Origin: Colletotrichum lupini
Lineage: Eukaryota; Ascomycota; Sordariomycetes; Glomerellales; Glomerellaceae
Assembly (NCBI RefSeq): GCF_023278565.1
Contig: NC_064679.1
Coordinates: 868,001 to 932,000, forward strand
Reading direction: 5' to 3'
DNA length: 64,000 nucleotides
Numbering within the stretch: the stretch's first letter is position 1; every line of letters begins with the position of its first letter. The position numbers and the translations under genes are program-made. Shown in pieces: positions 22,900 to 33,792 of this stretch. The notes under the pieces were generated by a model. It did not search any database. It was not told where the DNA came from and saw only the letters and a list, made by a program, of their open reading frames with translations.

Positions 22900-24415
22900 G
22901 GCTTGATGGTGGTATATTTACTACTATCACCGGCAGAGAGGGATCTTTGACGGACTTGATCACGACAGCGGCTGAAAGCATGGCGCACCAGAGCATGATT
23001 TTTCCGTCTACGAAAGGGGCCTGAGACTTTCTCATGGTTCCGCAGCACACTTGGGATATATCCATGAGCAGACGGTCCATCTTTCAGAGGATTCCTGATG
23101 CTAGAGAATCGTTGGCTCCGAGCGAGACATGACGAGGGAAGCTTTCCTTGAGACGTAAGGGAACCCCTAGAGGGTCCCATTTATTGGACGAAAAGTCGAG
23201 TGCGGTAATCCTTGATTGGGGATACAACTGGAAGCTGGCAAACAGTCTCGATGGCGCTCACTATTTTATTGCCTGGCGACCGCGATCGTGTCTACGACGT
23301 TTATAGAGTTGCCAAGGCCGGGAAACCTCTACAAGACGCGAACCGTGTCAAGTAAACGTTGTGGCGGAGAGTGTACACGGAACCAATGTCGTAGTTGAGC
23401 TGCTGTTGGTCCACCACTACTTTCCGATGTTCAGGCTGCAGACTGGGTACAGACTGAGAGCGTCTTGGAGGCACTGGAACGGCATCAAATAGGATGGGCA
23501 GTACGAGGAACCGAGGAGGTCCAATTAAGTAGCCAGGGAGGATAGACCCCTAATGCACCCTGTTGATGGAATTTGTGTCTACATCAAAAGAGATATCAAA
23601 CATAAATTCGACGTGCTTCTTGGGTTTGCCTGATGAATATCATGCGGTGAAGATTTCGTTTGTCACCATGTGCATTGTTTACTCTGGCAGGGATATCAGC
23701 CTAGCGTTTCAAGGATAGCAAATCAGAAAATATCCCAATGACGATCTTGTGAGCCGACGTCATTTTGCCCAACGTCAAGGGTGCGAACGCGTCGCAATAC
23801 GATATTCTGTGTGGTCAAGATTAAAGAAAAGTAAACAAACAGATCGTCAGACTAAGGTGCGCAGGGTATCTCCAACGGTCTGGAGTGGTCTATAGGGGCG
23901 TTTTGTGGACTTCTTGGCAGGTTTGACGAAGGGGTGATGTCAGTTCAAGTCCAGGCATGGCGGTTCTAGACAACTTCATCGCCAATCAGTTGGTCTCTGG
24001 CGACATGGTTTGTTCAATCTGCACAAGATTCCAGCAATTTAGGTAGTGCATTTGTGAAGTTCTTCATGGTGTTAATTTGGGGTAGAGCGTGCAGGTGTGG
24101 TCTTTCCTCGTCATATTATGTGGTTGGCAACAGCGATCTACAGGAGGGGAAGGCTCGTTTGCCTAGAACAAACGTCACAAGGAAGGAACTGTGCAGCTGA
24201 GCAGGCAACAGCTGCACCTATCTCTTATTGAGCAGCTCCTCCCCTACCTTTCTTAAGTACAAAGGTACTCGTCTTTTGCAGTTGATATAAAGATCCACGA
24301 AGCTCTCCTCTTAGCCTCGAATCGTCATTTCCACATCACACCCACGAACAATCACTTCCCATCTCAAGTCGAAACCACTACCACTTACACGAATTCCATA
24401 CCTCAAATCATCATC
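22900..24415. other. Intergenic region and con-10-like promoter
   Basis: This 1.5-kb stretch separates SLX9 from the con-10-like gene. Only short motif-free frames are present. A TATA-like GATATAAAGA at 24284-24293 sits about 125 bp before the start codon of the conidiation gene, a reasonable core-promoter distance. The preceding 100 bp are rich in CAGCTG/CTCCTCCCC-type words, but no named site is claimed. Confidence 0.5.
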
Positions 24416-25137
24416 ATGGCCGACACCAACCCCGGAAACTTTGCTAACCGGTATGTTTCTCAGTACCATTCCCCAGCGTCTACATATCTCTTGACTCTTG
24501 AGTAAGTGCTAACGGAATAAAGTCCCACTGAGGAGGTCCGCGAGATCGCAGCCAAAGGCGGCCATGCCAGCCACGGCGGTGGCATCCCACAGGAGGTACC
24601 CAGCGGCAACACAAACCCTGGTAACTTTGCGAACCGGTACGTTATTTCTGCCGTGAGATATGTTGTCTTTCACTATCATGTATCTGACAATCTTCAACAG
24701 CCCCACGGAGGAGGTTCGCGAGATTGCGGCCAAGGGAGGTCACGCCAGCCACGGCGGCGGAATCGAAGCCGAGACCCACTCGGCCACCGGCAACACCAAC
24801 CCCGGCAACTTCGCCAACCGGTAAGCTGGCTTCGTATAATCCTCCGGCGTCCGGCTCCTTCACAAATCAAGCTTAACTCAACATTATGCCTCGCATATGC
24901 GCTTGTATTGTATGGAAAGATTGCTAACGCGACCGCAGACCCAAGGAGGAGGTTCAAGAGATCGCGGCCAAGGGTGGGCACGCAAGCCACACGGGCGGTT
25001 TCGCCAGCATGGACGCCGACAAGCTGCGCGAGGTTGCTTCCGAGGGCGGCAAGGCGTCGTCCGGCTCGTTTGAGCCCGGCTCAGAGAGAGCGCGCGAGGC
25101 GGGACGCAAGGGGGGTCTTGCGGGTGGATCGGACTGA
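24416..25137 (+). CDS. con-10: Con-10-like conidiation/stress protein with tandem KGG repeats
   Basis: Small, very hydrophilic protein of 155 residues built from repeats, similar to the con-10 family induced during conidiation, light and desiccation stress; biochemical role is unknown. Four exons: 24416-24450, 24523-24636, 24701-24820, 24939-25137. The unit NPGNFANRPTEEVREIAAKG followed by GHASHGGG occurs three times (third copy PKEEVQEIAAKGGHASHTGG), then two shorter KGG-like units (LREVASEGGKASSGSF, AREAGRKGGLAGG). All three introns fall at the same place, between the second and third base of the Arg codon in ANR-P, so exons 2 and 3 (114 and 120 nt) are symmetric repeat units. Classical con-10 proteins are about 86 residues with one NPGNFANR unit; this one is expanded. 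A GCTAAC branch-like word precedes the first and third acceptors. Confidence 0.9.
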
Positions 25138-28100
25138 GATGTTTGTTATCGCAAGATAGCAGCACTCAGAGCTCTACTCCCATGTTTATTTGAGCGCAAC
25201 GACACAGGACAACAGGACGAAGCAACGATTGTACGATATCCGGAACACAAAAGGATGGAACATGAGACATGATTGATGGGCGAGAAAGATAGGATTGCCT
25301 CCACGACAGGGTCTACCCTGAGGAAATACCACAATTGAGATTCCAGGATTCTAGATGCCTGACCAACGACATTGCTGACTTCCTATTGCATTGCCCTGTC
25401 AGGCGTTTCGTCCCACTTCCGGGCCGTGAGCGGATGGCTCCGAGGTTTTGCGTGCTCTCGGCGCCTCCCTTTCCTCTCTCACTCTCTCGGACCCCCACCA
25501 TATCAATCCCGGACGGTCGAAGAAGGTGGCAGGGTGGTGCAAAAACGCACGATTTTCAAAGTCAATTGTTCAAGACCCCCTTCGGCATTTTCCAACCAGA
25601 TTGATCCTACCTATCTTGCTCCAGGATAAGTGTGCTACGAGAGAGAGTGCAGCAGCTGAGATGCATTGAATCCATGAGTCCTTCCTTTCCCAGACCGAAT
25701 CGACCCTTTGGCTAGGCCATTCTCCACCGGCACCCCATGTCCGTTCACCAGCCCTGCGGGTGGGTTGCTTGGGCTAGTTGATCAACTTGGCGCTCTGGGT
25801 CGGGGCCCTTGGGAGGAGCAAGCCACGTTCGGCAGACGCCGATGCAAGTGACGAGCGTTTTCCTTTCCTCCCCCCCCCCCGCCTGCGCTTTTCCACCTCT
25901 TGATGGATTGACGTACCCAAGTACTGCGGATTGAGGGTCCACTGCACCAGTGATGGACTTGGCTTCGTCACTGAAGCCGCGAGCGTTTTCGTGCGACTCG
26001 ACCTGTTGGCGGGAGTACGTTCTCTACGGTAAAGATTTTGGGCTAGGCAAAAAAGTAGCGAGCGGCTTGTTCTAGTCCCAGGCGGGAATGGCTAGACCCG
26101 GCCGATGACATTGGGTGCCTTTTTCCTTTCCGTGACTTTCGTCCCAAAAGGGTTTGCGGCGGGAAGTGCGCCAGGTGGGTGGTATCGCAGATTCAGCAGC
26201 ATCATGATGCCGCAGCACGGTGACGTACTACGTAGACGAGGTGAAACTTGGCTGCCCTTTTTCTTCTCCGTCGCTCACCCCCAGCGTCTTGCTTTGAATT
26301 GAGACCGCGAGGAGATGGAGAGATGATCGAATTAGAGACTCAGCACCAAGCAATTATCTCACCTCCAGTTCAGTTTACCTTGTTCAATGAAGGATACCTG
26401 ATAGTGAGGAGGAGGGGGAAGGGGGAGGGTCTGTAAGTGAGACTTGACTGTGAGAGAGAAAAGGTTTTTCTCAGTTAGAGGCTTAGCCATGGCTCCCACC
26501 CCCTCTTCCTTCTCCAATGGTGACTCCTCCCTTCACCGTCTCAATTCAGTCGTCACAAGCAGGCAGGCAGAGGGGATGTTTCTTTGGTGGGAATCGAGAA
26601 CAGAATCGGGATGCAGCGGCAATACGTAGAGTTTCTCCATACCTACTCCAGGCCTCGGGGCCCTTTCTTTTTCCTCCTCGCGTACCTTACCTTTACTACT
26701 GTGGCATCCTGCCCATCCCTGTCTTTTAGGTAGGTACTGAGGTAAGGTAGGGCAAGGTAGGTCTTGAAGATGATCGGCCATCGAGACTAGCACGTTTCGT
26801 TTTTTGTTCCCTTGGGACGCATGTTAAAGTCGTGTGTTTCCCCCCTCGCCCACGCTGCCACGCAAGTGCTATGGTCTTTTTGAAGCAAACACTTTTTTGA
26901 CTCCTTGCTATACCCCTTCCCACCGACTGTATTGTGCAGCTTTTGCATCCTCGCCAAAAACACCTTTTGCGAGGATCTCCCGATACCCCCAGTCCCTGGT
27001 ACTCCCTCGGACTCGGCCGGTGCATCACACCTATACGATGGCCGCGGCAGTTGATGTTCAAACAGCAGCAGGTGTACCGCATACGGGTATCAGCCGGTTA
27101 AGCAATTCAAGGTACGATTAGGCCTTTCTTCCTCTCACTTCCAGTTTCTCAGTCCTATATCCTCTGCCTGCTTATTCAAACGAGAACATGGCGGGAACAT
27201 CATCATCGTCATCCCTTGGGTTCTGGAGGGTGCGCCGGAGGCACCATGGGAGAGTGGAGACCCTCTTCCGAATCAGGTTAAGCCCAGGATAGTGGCCCTA
27301 GCTCCTCGGCTCCCCCACAAGTGTGGCTTGTCGGCACCTCGTCACCTCGTCACCTCGCATTTTTCGTCTCTTTTTCCTCCCATCATAGTGCTGCGCCACT
27401 CCTGGGCCACGTCTCACCCCGTCGTCACTCGTCGTTCAAGCCCCATCTTCTGATCCTCAGAGACTCAGAGAGTCAGCACCTCTGTGCCTCTCTCATCCGA
27501 GCTGCACTGCACACACTGCCCGCTGCATGCACGGAACCAGCCCAACTCCAGTGCACCTGAGGTACCCAGCCAGCCCAGTCAGCCCCGTTCATCGTCTTTT
27601 CTCCCCGTTCGCTTCCCCACCGTCGTCCATAGCGAACACCTACGCTCCGCTCCGTCTACAACCTGTGACCAGGAGGATCCTGAAGTTTCCCACCGCCCAC
27701 GCAGAAACAACAGAGACCCTCGTCCCTCCCCCCCCCCCCGCTCATCAATCCCGAGCGAGAAAAAAAAAAGAGCGGATGCGAAAAAGGGCCCTGAATTATT
27801 TTTTTGATTTCATTTCTTAGCCTTGGCTAATTAACCCCCCCTCGTCCTCCGTTCTCTCTTCCCACTCTACTCCCGATTGATCCTATTCTCGGAACCCTTC
27901 TCTCCCCGTCCTTGTTCACAGTCTTCTTTCTATCCGTACTCTGTACCGGTTCCTCAAGTTCCCTACCACACACCCGTCAACCTACGTACCTACGCAGTAC
28001 TTCACCTACCTTACCCCAAAGTCTTTCCTGGAAAAGATCGTCGCTCTTCTGGAACCGAACCAAAGCATCCCCCCTCTGACGCAACTCCCTGCGAAAAACA

Positions 28101-28315
28101 GCCGCTTCTTACCCTTCCGCTCCTCTCGCAACCGACAACCATCGCCGCCCCGAGCGATCAACTCCTCCCGCTCCGGCTCGACCTCGACGACGTCTTCGAT
28201 ATCCTCTACCGCATCGGCTTCGGCAGTATCACCACCAGCATCCCTCCAGCTTTCCCCCTCGACCTCCCCGACGAGCAGTACAAAGTCCGGCCACAGGTCC
28301 GAGTCGCGCCTGAGC
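25138..28315. other. 3.2-kb interval upstream of the NEDD8 protease
   Basis: No complete gene could be supported. The pyrimidine-rich stretch from about 27,300 to 28,300, with long C and A runs, looks like a promoter or leader. A short candidate first exon begins at ATG 27038 (MAAAVDVQTAAGVPHTG...) in good context and ends near a GTACGA donor-like site at 27,113, but I cannot connect it to a downstream gene. The frame of the NEDD8 protease start stays open upstream to about 27,880 without any ATG, so part of this interval could encode an N-terminal extension. Confidence 0.45.
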
Positions 28316-29702
28316 ATGCCTTTCAGGAAGATGGCCCGTCACTTTGGTGACACTGTAAGATCTTTCTTCTTGCAACCTCCTGCTCCTTCCCGTCTTTGTC
28401 CTTGGACCTGGCCAAGCTTGCTCTCACCTCACCGTCGCCGCCGCCGCCGCAGCAGCACTGGGAAGTGCGACCTGATGAGGTCACAGTCTTTCATCATCTC
28501 CTGCACTCCAGGTCGGACGACAGCCGCGGACGGGCAAGCACATGCCCATCTCGTCTCGTCGCTGCTGGTCCCAAGTGCCGTCGGTGGTGAGGCTGGCAAC
28601 GGCGGGGTAGTATGAGAGGGGCGGCCGTCCTGTTTCAGCGCAAGCGCCAGTGAACTGACCCGAATCGCGTCCTAGCTCTCCCCGCAGCAACCTTACTTGT
28701 CGTGTAAGTCGCACTCCTCCTTGCTCCCAATGAAGCGCTGCACCTCCCGCGGTGTTATCCTACCACCCCGTGATGATCATGGCCCCGGCTGACAGCTTCT
28801 TTTGGACGATGCAGATCACGATATTCTCCGTATGTTAAACCCTCTGATGGATGACGAGGTGCCGGGACCCTACCGAGTCCGCAGGTTCCGGCTACTTGAA
28901 CCTCCGATTTAGCACACGGGAACCATTTGGGCTTACTCGTGTTGATTGCAGTCACCTACGAAGACATCAAGTCGCTCAAGAACGACTGGTTGACAGACAA
29001 CGTACGGCACACCTCCTACCCTGCGCTTGCTCCTACCTGGCTAACAATTGCACAGAACATTGCTTTCTGGGAAGAGTGAGTCCCAAACGCTTACAGTTTG
29101 ACGATAACCACCTATTCTGAACCCTCCTAACAACTGCCAACTGCAGATGGCTGGAACGCGAAGTCCTCCCCAAGTACCCTCAAGCCCGCATCATCCTGCT
29201 TCGGCCCTCAATGACCTTCCTCCTCATGAAGGAGCCCGACATGCGCCAGATCCGCTCCGCCCTCCCCGACTTCTCCAAAGTAACACACATCTTCCTCCCC
29301 ATCAATGACGCCCGCAACGTCGCCCAGGCCGAGGGCGGCTCCCACTGGTCCCTGCTGCTCGTCAGCGCCATCGACGGCGTCGCCTTCCACTACGACTCCC
29401 TCGGCGGCGCAAACTACGCAGAAGGCCGCCTCGCCACCCACAAGATGTCCGAGATCCTCGGCCGCCCACTCCGCTATCTCAACCTCGACGACTCTCCCCA
29501 GCAGGAGAACGGCAGCGACTGCGGCGTGTTTGTGTGTATCCTAATGCGCCACCTGCTCATCAAGCGCCTCCTCAGCGCCAACGCTCGCGAAAAGGTCAGC
29601 ATGAGCATGGCCAATAAGCTGATTGACAGCCACGGCGGACGTAAAGAGATGCTCAAAATTATCGAGAGCTTGCGCAAGGAGGGCGAGCGGAGGAGATCGT
29701 AA
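28316..29702 (+). CDS. NEP1: NEDD8-specific protease, Ulp1/SENP8 family
   Basis: Cysteine protease (C48 clan) expected to process NEDD8/Rub1 and remove it from cullins and other targets. Six exons are inferred: 28316-28354, 28676-28703, 28815-28829, 28952-29001, 29056-29075, 29147-29702, giving 235 residues; human SENP8 is of similar size. Frame is kept across all junctions. N-terminal family features are DIKSLKNDWLTDNNIAFWEE, followed by RIILLRPSMTFLL. The catalytic triad is visible as GSHWSLLL (His ~117), FHYDSLGG (Asp ~134) and ENGSDCGVFVC (Cys ~176), with the oxyanion Gln just before ENGSDCG. Exon 3 is a 15-nt microexon. Exon 2 has two in-frame acceptors (after 28675 or 28687). The first exon model is the least certain, because the frame remains open upstream without an ATG. 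Confidence 0.85.
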
Positions 29703-30790
29703 GCGCTAATCCCTCAAATTACCCCCTCCACTGAATTTGGTCTTTGTCTTTTTTTGGTCTCTGCGGCATGTGGATGATGGCAGTACTATCATCCTCCTTA
29801 CTGTACCTGTACTCCCCAATCTTTGAAGCGTCAAAACCGTAAACTTGTCTTGAGGGTTCCCTGACACCCCTTCCTTCAAAAAGGAGAAGCGCATCACCGT
29901 ACTCGTCAAAGACGCCGCCACGGATCGAGTAGTCAACCATAGGCCACCCTCCGTACCTTACCCCTACAAAACTCGAACGAAAGAACGACAACGAGACCGT
30001 GATTCAGCACAGTCACATCCTTGTCGACGACTTTATTTAAATGTTTCGATATACGATATCCACGAACGCATGCACAAGTGTATTTTATTCAACCACATGA
30101 GAGAGGGGGCAGAGGAATGTAAGCATTTGGTAGTGGAAGACGGGAGTGACGAGCGGAAACCGACGCGTCCGAGAGATCCCATCGAGCCGATTCCATCCGC
30201 CGAGATACGAAACGACGATTCAGCGACGATCAGAGGTTGTGGGCAAGATGAGGCACTGTGAGATGATGGACGTAGAAGGCCGACGCTGCGGGCCATTCTG
30301 GCGGGGCCACGTTGGAGTAGAAAGTCCAAGACGGATGGCCGTAGTAGAGGAGCAAGAGAGGGGTCCAAATCAAGACAATGCAAAGGCGAGGCGTTTTTGG
30401 CGTCCCAATGTCGGACGGTTAGCCAGGAGAGATACATTTGATCTTATTCCCATTCATCCTCATCCTCGCCATTATTTGTAAGGTATGTTGGATTGCTTTG
30501 ATGCATCGTGCATGCATTGCCGCGAACTCTCGACAAGCATCACCTCATCATGCCTTCGTCAAAATTACGCGTTTCGCTTGGGACCTGAAACTCATGTAAA
30601 CGGAATTAGCTGTATCACGCTAGTTGAGAATCTTTCTCCAAACCATCTCTGAGCTGGACCATCAATCTATCGCTCTGCGCTCACCAACCAAAGCCCAATA
30701 GACCGTCCACAAGATGGCAAAAAAGTCGTCATCCCGACACGCAATCGCAAGATCCCTGGCCGCATTCTTCCCCATTCCTATCCACTCCCG
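29703..30790. other. Intergenic region between convergent genes
   Basis: This 1.09-kb stretch lies between the stops of NEP1 and the RRM-like gene. It should contain the two 3' UTRs. Only short frames lacking motifs are seen, and no RNA gene or repeat was recognised. Confidence 0.5.
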
Positions 30791-33700
30791 TTACCAAAAG
30801 GGGCCATCATCCTTGCGAGCCTTCTTGATGCTCGCTTCGCGCTTGTCTTGCGCAACCCGGGCTGCCAGCTTGTTGAATCCTGCCTTTGTGATTCCGTGCA
30901 GGGCTACACCTCTGCTCATGACCGATGGAGCGACGGACGAAGGAGCATGGTTCATCTCCTGAAGGCGCTGACGGAATGCCAAAGGCGTAGTCGGTACATT
31001 GGTGTTCGGGATCGACGGAGCGTCTAGAAGAGACGGGACTCCCAGTCCAGTGTTACCGCCGACGCGGTTGTACTCGGTGCCGGCAATTGGCAATACGGCA
31101 GTGACGGGAACTGATCGATCGTTGCCCCTCATACCAATGGACTCCGCGAAAAGCTTGGCCGAGAGGTTGGAGCGGCGAGCGGCCGATCCGTCATTCAAAG
31201 ACTGCTCTGCGTCTCCATCAACGCCGCCGTCGTCAACGATGATTTGCTGTTGCTGTTGGCGCTTTGGTTAGCGTCATGGTCTTGCTCATGTTGCTTCTTA
31301 TTCTTGGTTCGAAGATAGGCATTCACCTTTCGTTGATCAATCGCGCCAGTGCTCTGGTATATCAAATCCGCAGTCTGCTGGGTATAAGGGTTAGTGCTGT
31401 CGATATTATAGTGCAGCCATTCCTTCTGCGACTGCTCTGTGGTGTAGGCCCAGCCAGCAGAATACCACATTTGAAAGGCACCTGATTTGGAATCTTTGCG
31501 GTGACGAACCTCTTTTCTCTGATCAGGATCATAAGCCATGTACTCAACGGCCTCGTCCCAGTTTGCGCCTTTCTCCCAAGTAATGGGCTTCTGTCTTTCT
31601 CGGAATGCATCGAGCTCTGCCTCTTCCTCCGGATCATTTGAGTGGGCATTCGCAAGCCATGCCTCTTGATAGCGCTGATCCTCGGCCTCAGCCTCTTCTT
31701 TGGTCTGAAAGCCGCGGGCGTTCTTTGAGGAGATGGCATCGGTATTGAATGAGCGGGATGTAGGGAGGTGTCGAATCTGGAGAAGATCATCGAGCGAGGC
31801 ATCGCACGGGTCCGGGCAGAAGATGACATCGTGCCCCTCGCGTGATCCGCTATAAAGAGGGGATCCGATGATACACTTACGAACAAGCACAGCTGACTCA
31901 ATGCTGGAGAATGAGATCTGAAAGCTTTTCTCGTCGGTGTACGCAAAGTGCGTGATGACTTCAGCGAAGGTGGACGCCAGCCCAGCTCTTTTGAGAACCA
32001 TGTGCAGATCCTTGACGGGGAATCCGGTGACGGTGAGGCATCGAGTATTTCCCTCGCGAATCATGGTGAGGATTGAGTCCTTGAGGGGAAATGAGTCCGT
32101 GTTGGGCATGCTGATGCGGACTTGAACTGAATTACCATCAGCCGTGGTGAATCCGATTTCGCGACCGCGGTCCAGGCTGTATTGAAAAAACGCCTTAGCA
32201 TCCTCAGGAGAGGTGAACTCAATGTACGCATGGTTGAAACGATTATCACTAGTTCCCATCGGCATCGCGTGGGCCTTGAGAATTCGACCGCCTCGGATGT
32301 GCTCAAGGATGCGCTGGACGTGAACCTCATCGGGAAGTCCAGTCATGATGATCGTCCTGGAAGACACATCTGATACGCCATTGTCGGCGGTTAGCTTCTG
32401 ACCAGCCCCATCGCGTATATACCGAAGGCCGTATTTCAACATACCCGGCACCGCTGAAGGGTGACGACTTCCAACGGTACGCTGGTGCGTCTGCAGCGCG
32501 CGCTCCTTCTGAAATGGACTGTCCCAGATGTTATCGCTGCCATCACTCCAGTCGAGCCCAGTCATGGTGTCGGCCGTGCTAGTTGCAGTCTCGGTGTTCT
32601 GGTTGTCAAGGTGTTCAATGACGGGAGCAGGGTGCTGCTTTTCAGCCAAAGCGTCGGGCGTGACGAGGGCTTCCTTGAAGGTGGAGGGGAACTCGGGCTT
32701 CGGGAAAGTGGCCTGGTTGTCTCGATCAACGTTCTGGGGCTTGGAAGGTGTCTGGAGAGCTGGAAAATGGTCCTCAAATGATATCAAAGGCTCGTCATTG
32801 ATGCCAAGAACCGTCGAGAGACCAGGCTTCGTGGTTGTGCCGTCATCAGGAGAGACTCCAATGACTGCGAAAGCTTCTGTAACCTCTGGGTGATCAGTGA
32901 TAAAGGAGCGCATGAAGGCCTCGTACATCTTGGCCCGCTCAACAGCGTTGAGAAGGCAGTTCTGCATGGCCTGGAGCTGAGCAACGAGAGGTGCATTGTT
33001 TGCGACCGCTCCGGCATACTTCGCCTTGTATTCTGTGAGCTGCTCTTGACTATGGTCGAGATCGTCTTGGAGTCTGCTCAGTACTTCTTGATCCTTGCTG
33101 CTTCGCTCATTCTGTTCGACAGAGTAAGTCTGCGCTCTGCATCGGAGAAGATTGGCCTCCTTGATATCTTCCCTGAGCTTGGCGATTGTGTCCTGGTCCA
33201 AGTTCGCTTGATGCCTTAGCGATTCGTTGACGTATTCGAGGCTCTCATTTTCGCTTTTGAGGGCTTCGTGATCGGCCTCGAGCCGGCTGAGGCGAGACTT
33301 CATGGCGAAAAGGCCAACTCCCGCGTCCAAACTTTGGCGAGCATCTGAGTAGGACGAGAATGACTGCTTTGACGACAAATTGTCTCTGTTCGTGCTGCTG
33401 GGGGTAAACTCGGCTGAGGATGGGTTCAGTGGCTTGCGACCAGAAACGAATGACTCGATCGGGGAAGGGTTGTTCTCACGAGGCGGAATCGCGGTCTCTT
33501 GGGAATCGCCCTGCTTAATGACAGCGACACTCGTAATCGTCCGGGCATGATTGGTGTCCGAGACAGTAGCTTCCAGATCCTTGGGGTCATCGAAGTCGTC
33601 GCCAAAATCAATGAGCTTCTCCGACTTTGACTGGGGAAGGATCGGACGAGCAGGGGCGGGTGGGCTTCCGGCGTCGCTTTTGTCATCATTAAAGCCATCG

Positions 33701-33792
33701 TCAGTCGACGCGTAGATGCTCTCATCACCGTCATTGTTGTTCTCCTGCTTGATGACACGGCCGGGGAAACGGGGGTCGTATTTGTCAACCAT
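30791..33792 (-). CDS. Coiled-coil and RRM-like protein, 975 aa
   Basis: Two exons, 31327-33792 and 30791-31252, separated by a 74-nt intron (31253-31326: GTGAAT donor, GCTAAC branch, CAACAG acceptor), give 975 residues. An unspliced reading stops at 31195 after 865 residues. Splicing joins it to a coding-like C-terminal segment with SLNDGSAARRSNLSAKLF and an end of KKARKDDGPFW. Domains: a disordered acidic N-terminus (to ~160), a heptad-rich coiled coil (~163-270, MKSRLSRLEADHEALKSENE), a Ser/Pro-rich linker, and an RRM-like fold at about 475-550 (SRTIIMTGLPDEVHVQRILE, then NHAYIEFTSPEDAKAFF). A second possible RRM-like block follows (TRCLTVTGFPVKDLHMVLKR). RNA binding is inferred; I do not recognise a named orthologue. 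The upstream region (33,793-34,298) holds a frame on the same strand that overlaps the start out of frame; I treat it as leader. Confidence 0.8.
31253..31326 (-). other. Intron of the RRM-like gene with repeated acceptors
   Basis: The intron runs from GTGAAT (31326) to CAACAG (31253), with GCTAAC at 31267-31272 as branch point. The acceptor is followed immediately by further CAACAG and CAG words, so splicing three or six bases downstream would only remove one or two Gln codons. This is a NAGNAG-type tandem acceptor. Confidence 0.8.

Noticed and set aside
27877..28350. 157-codon plus-strand frame upstream of the NEDD8 protease
   Set aside because: It overlaps the inferred first exon in a different frame and comes from pyrimidine-rich sequence; no domain is visible.
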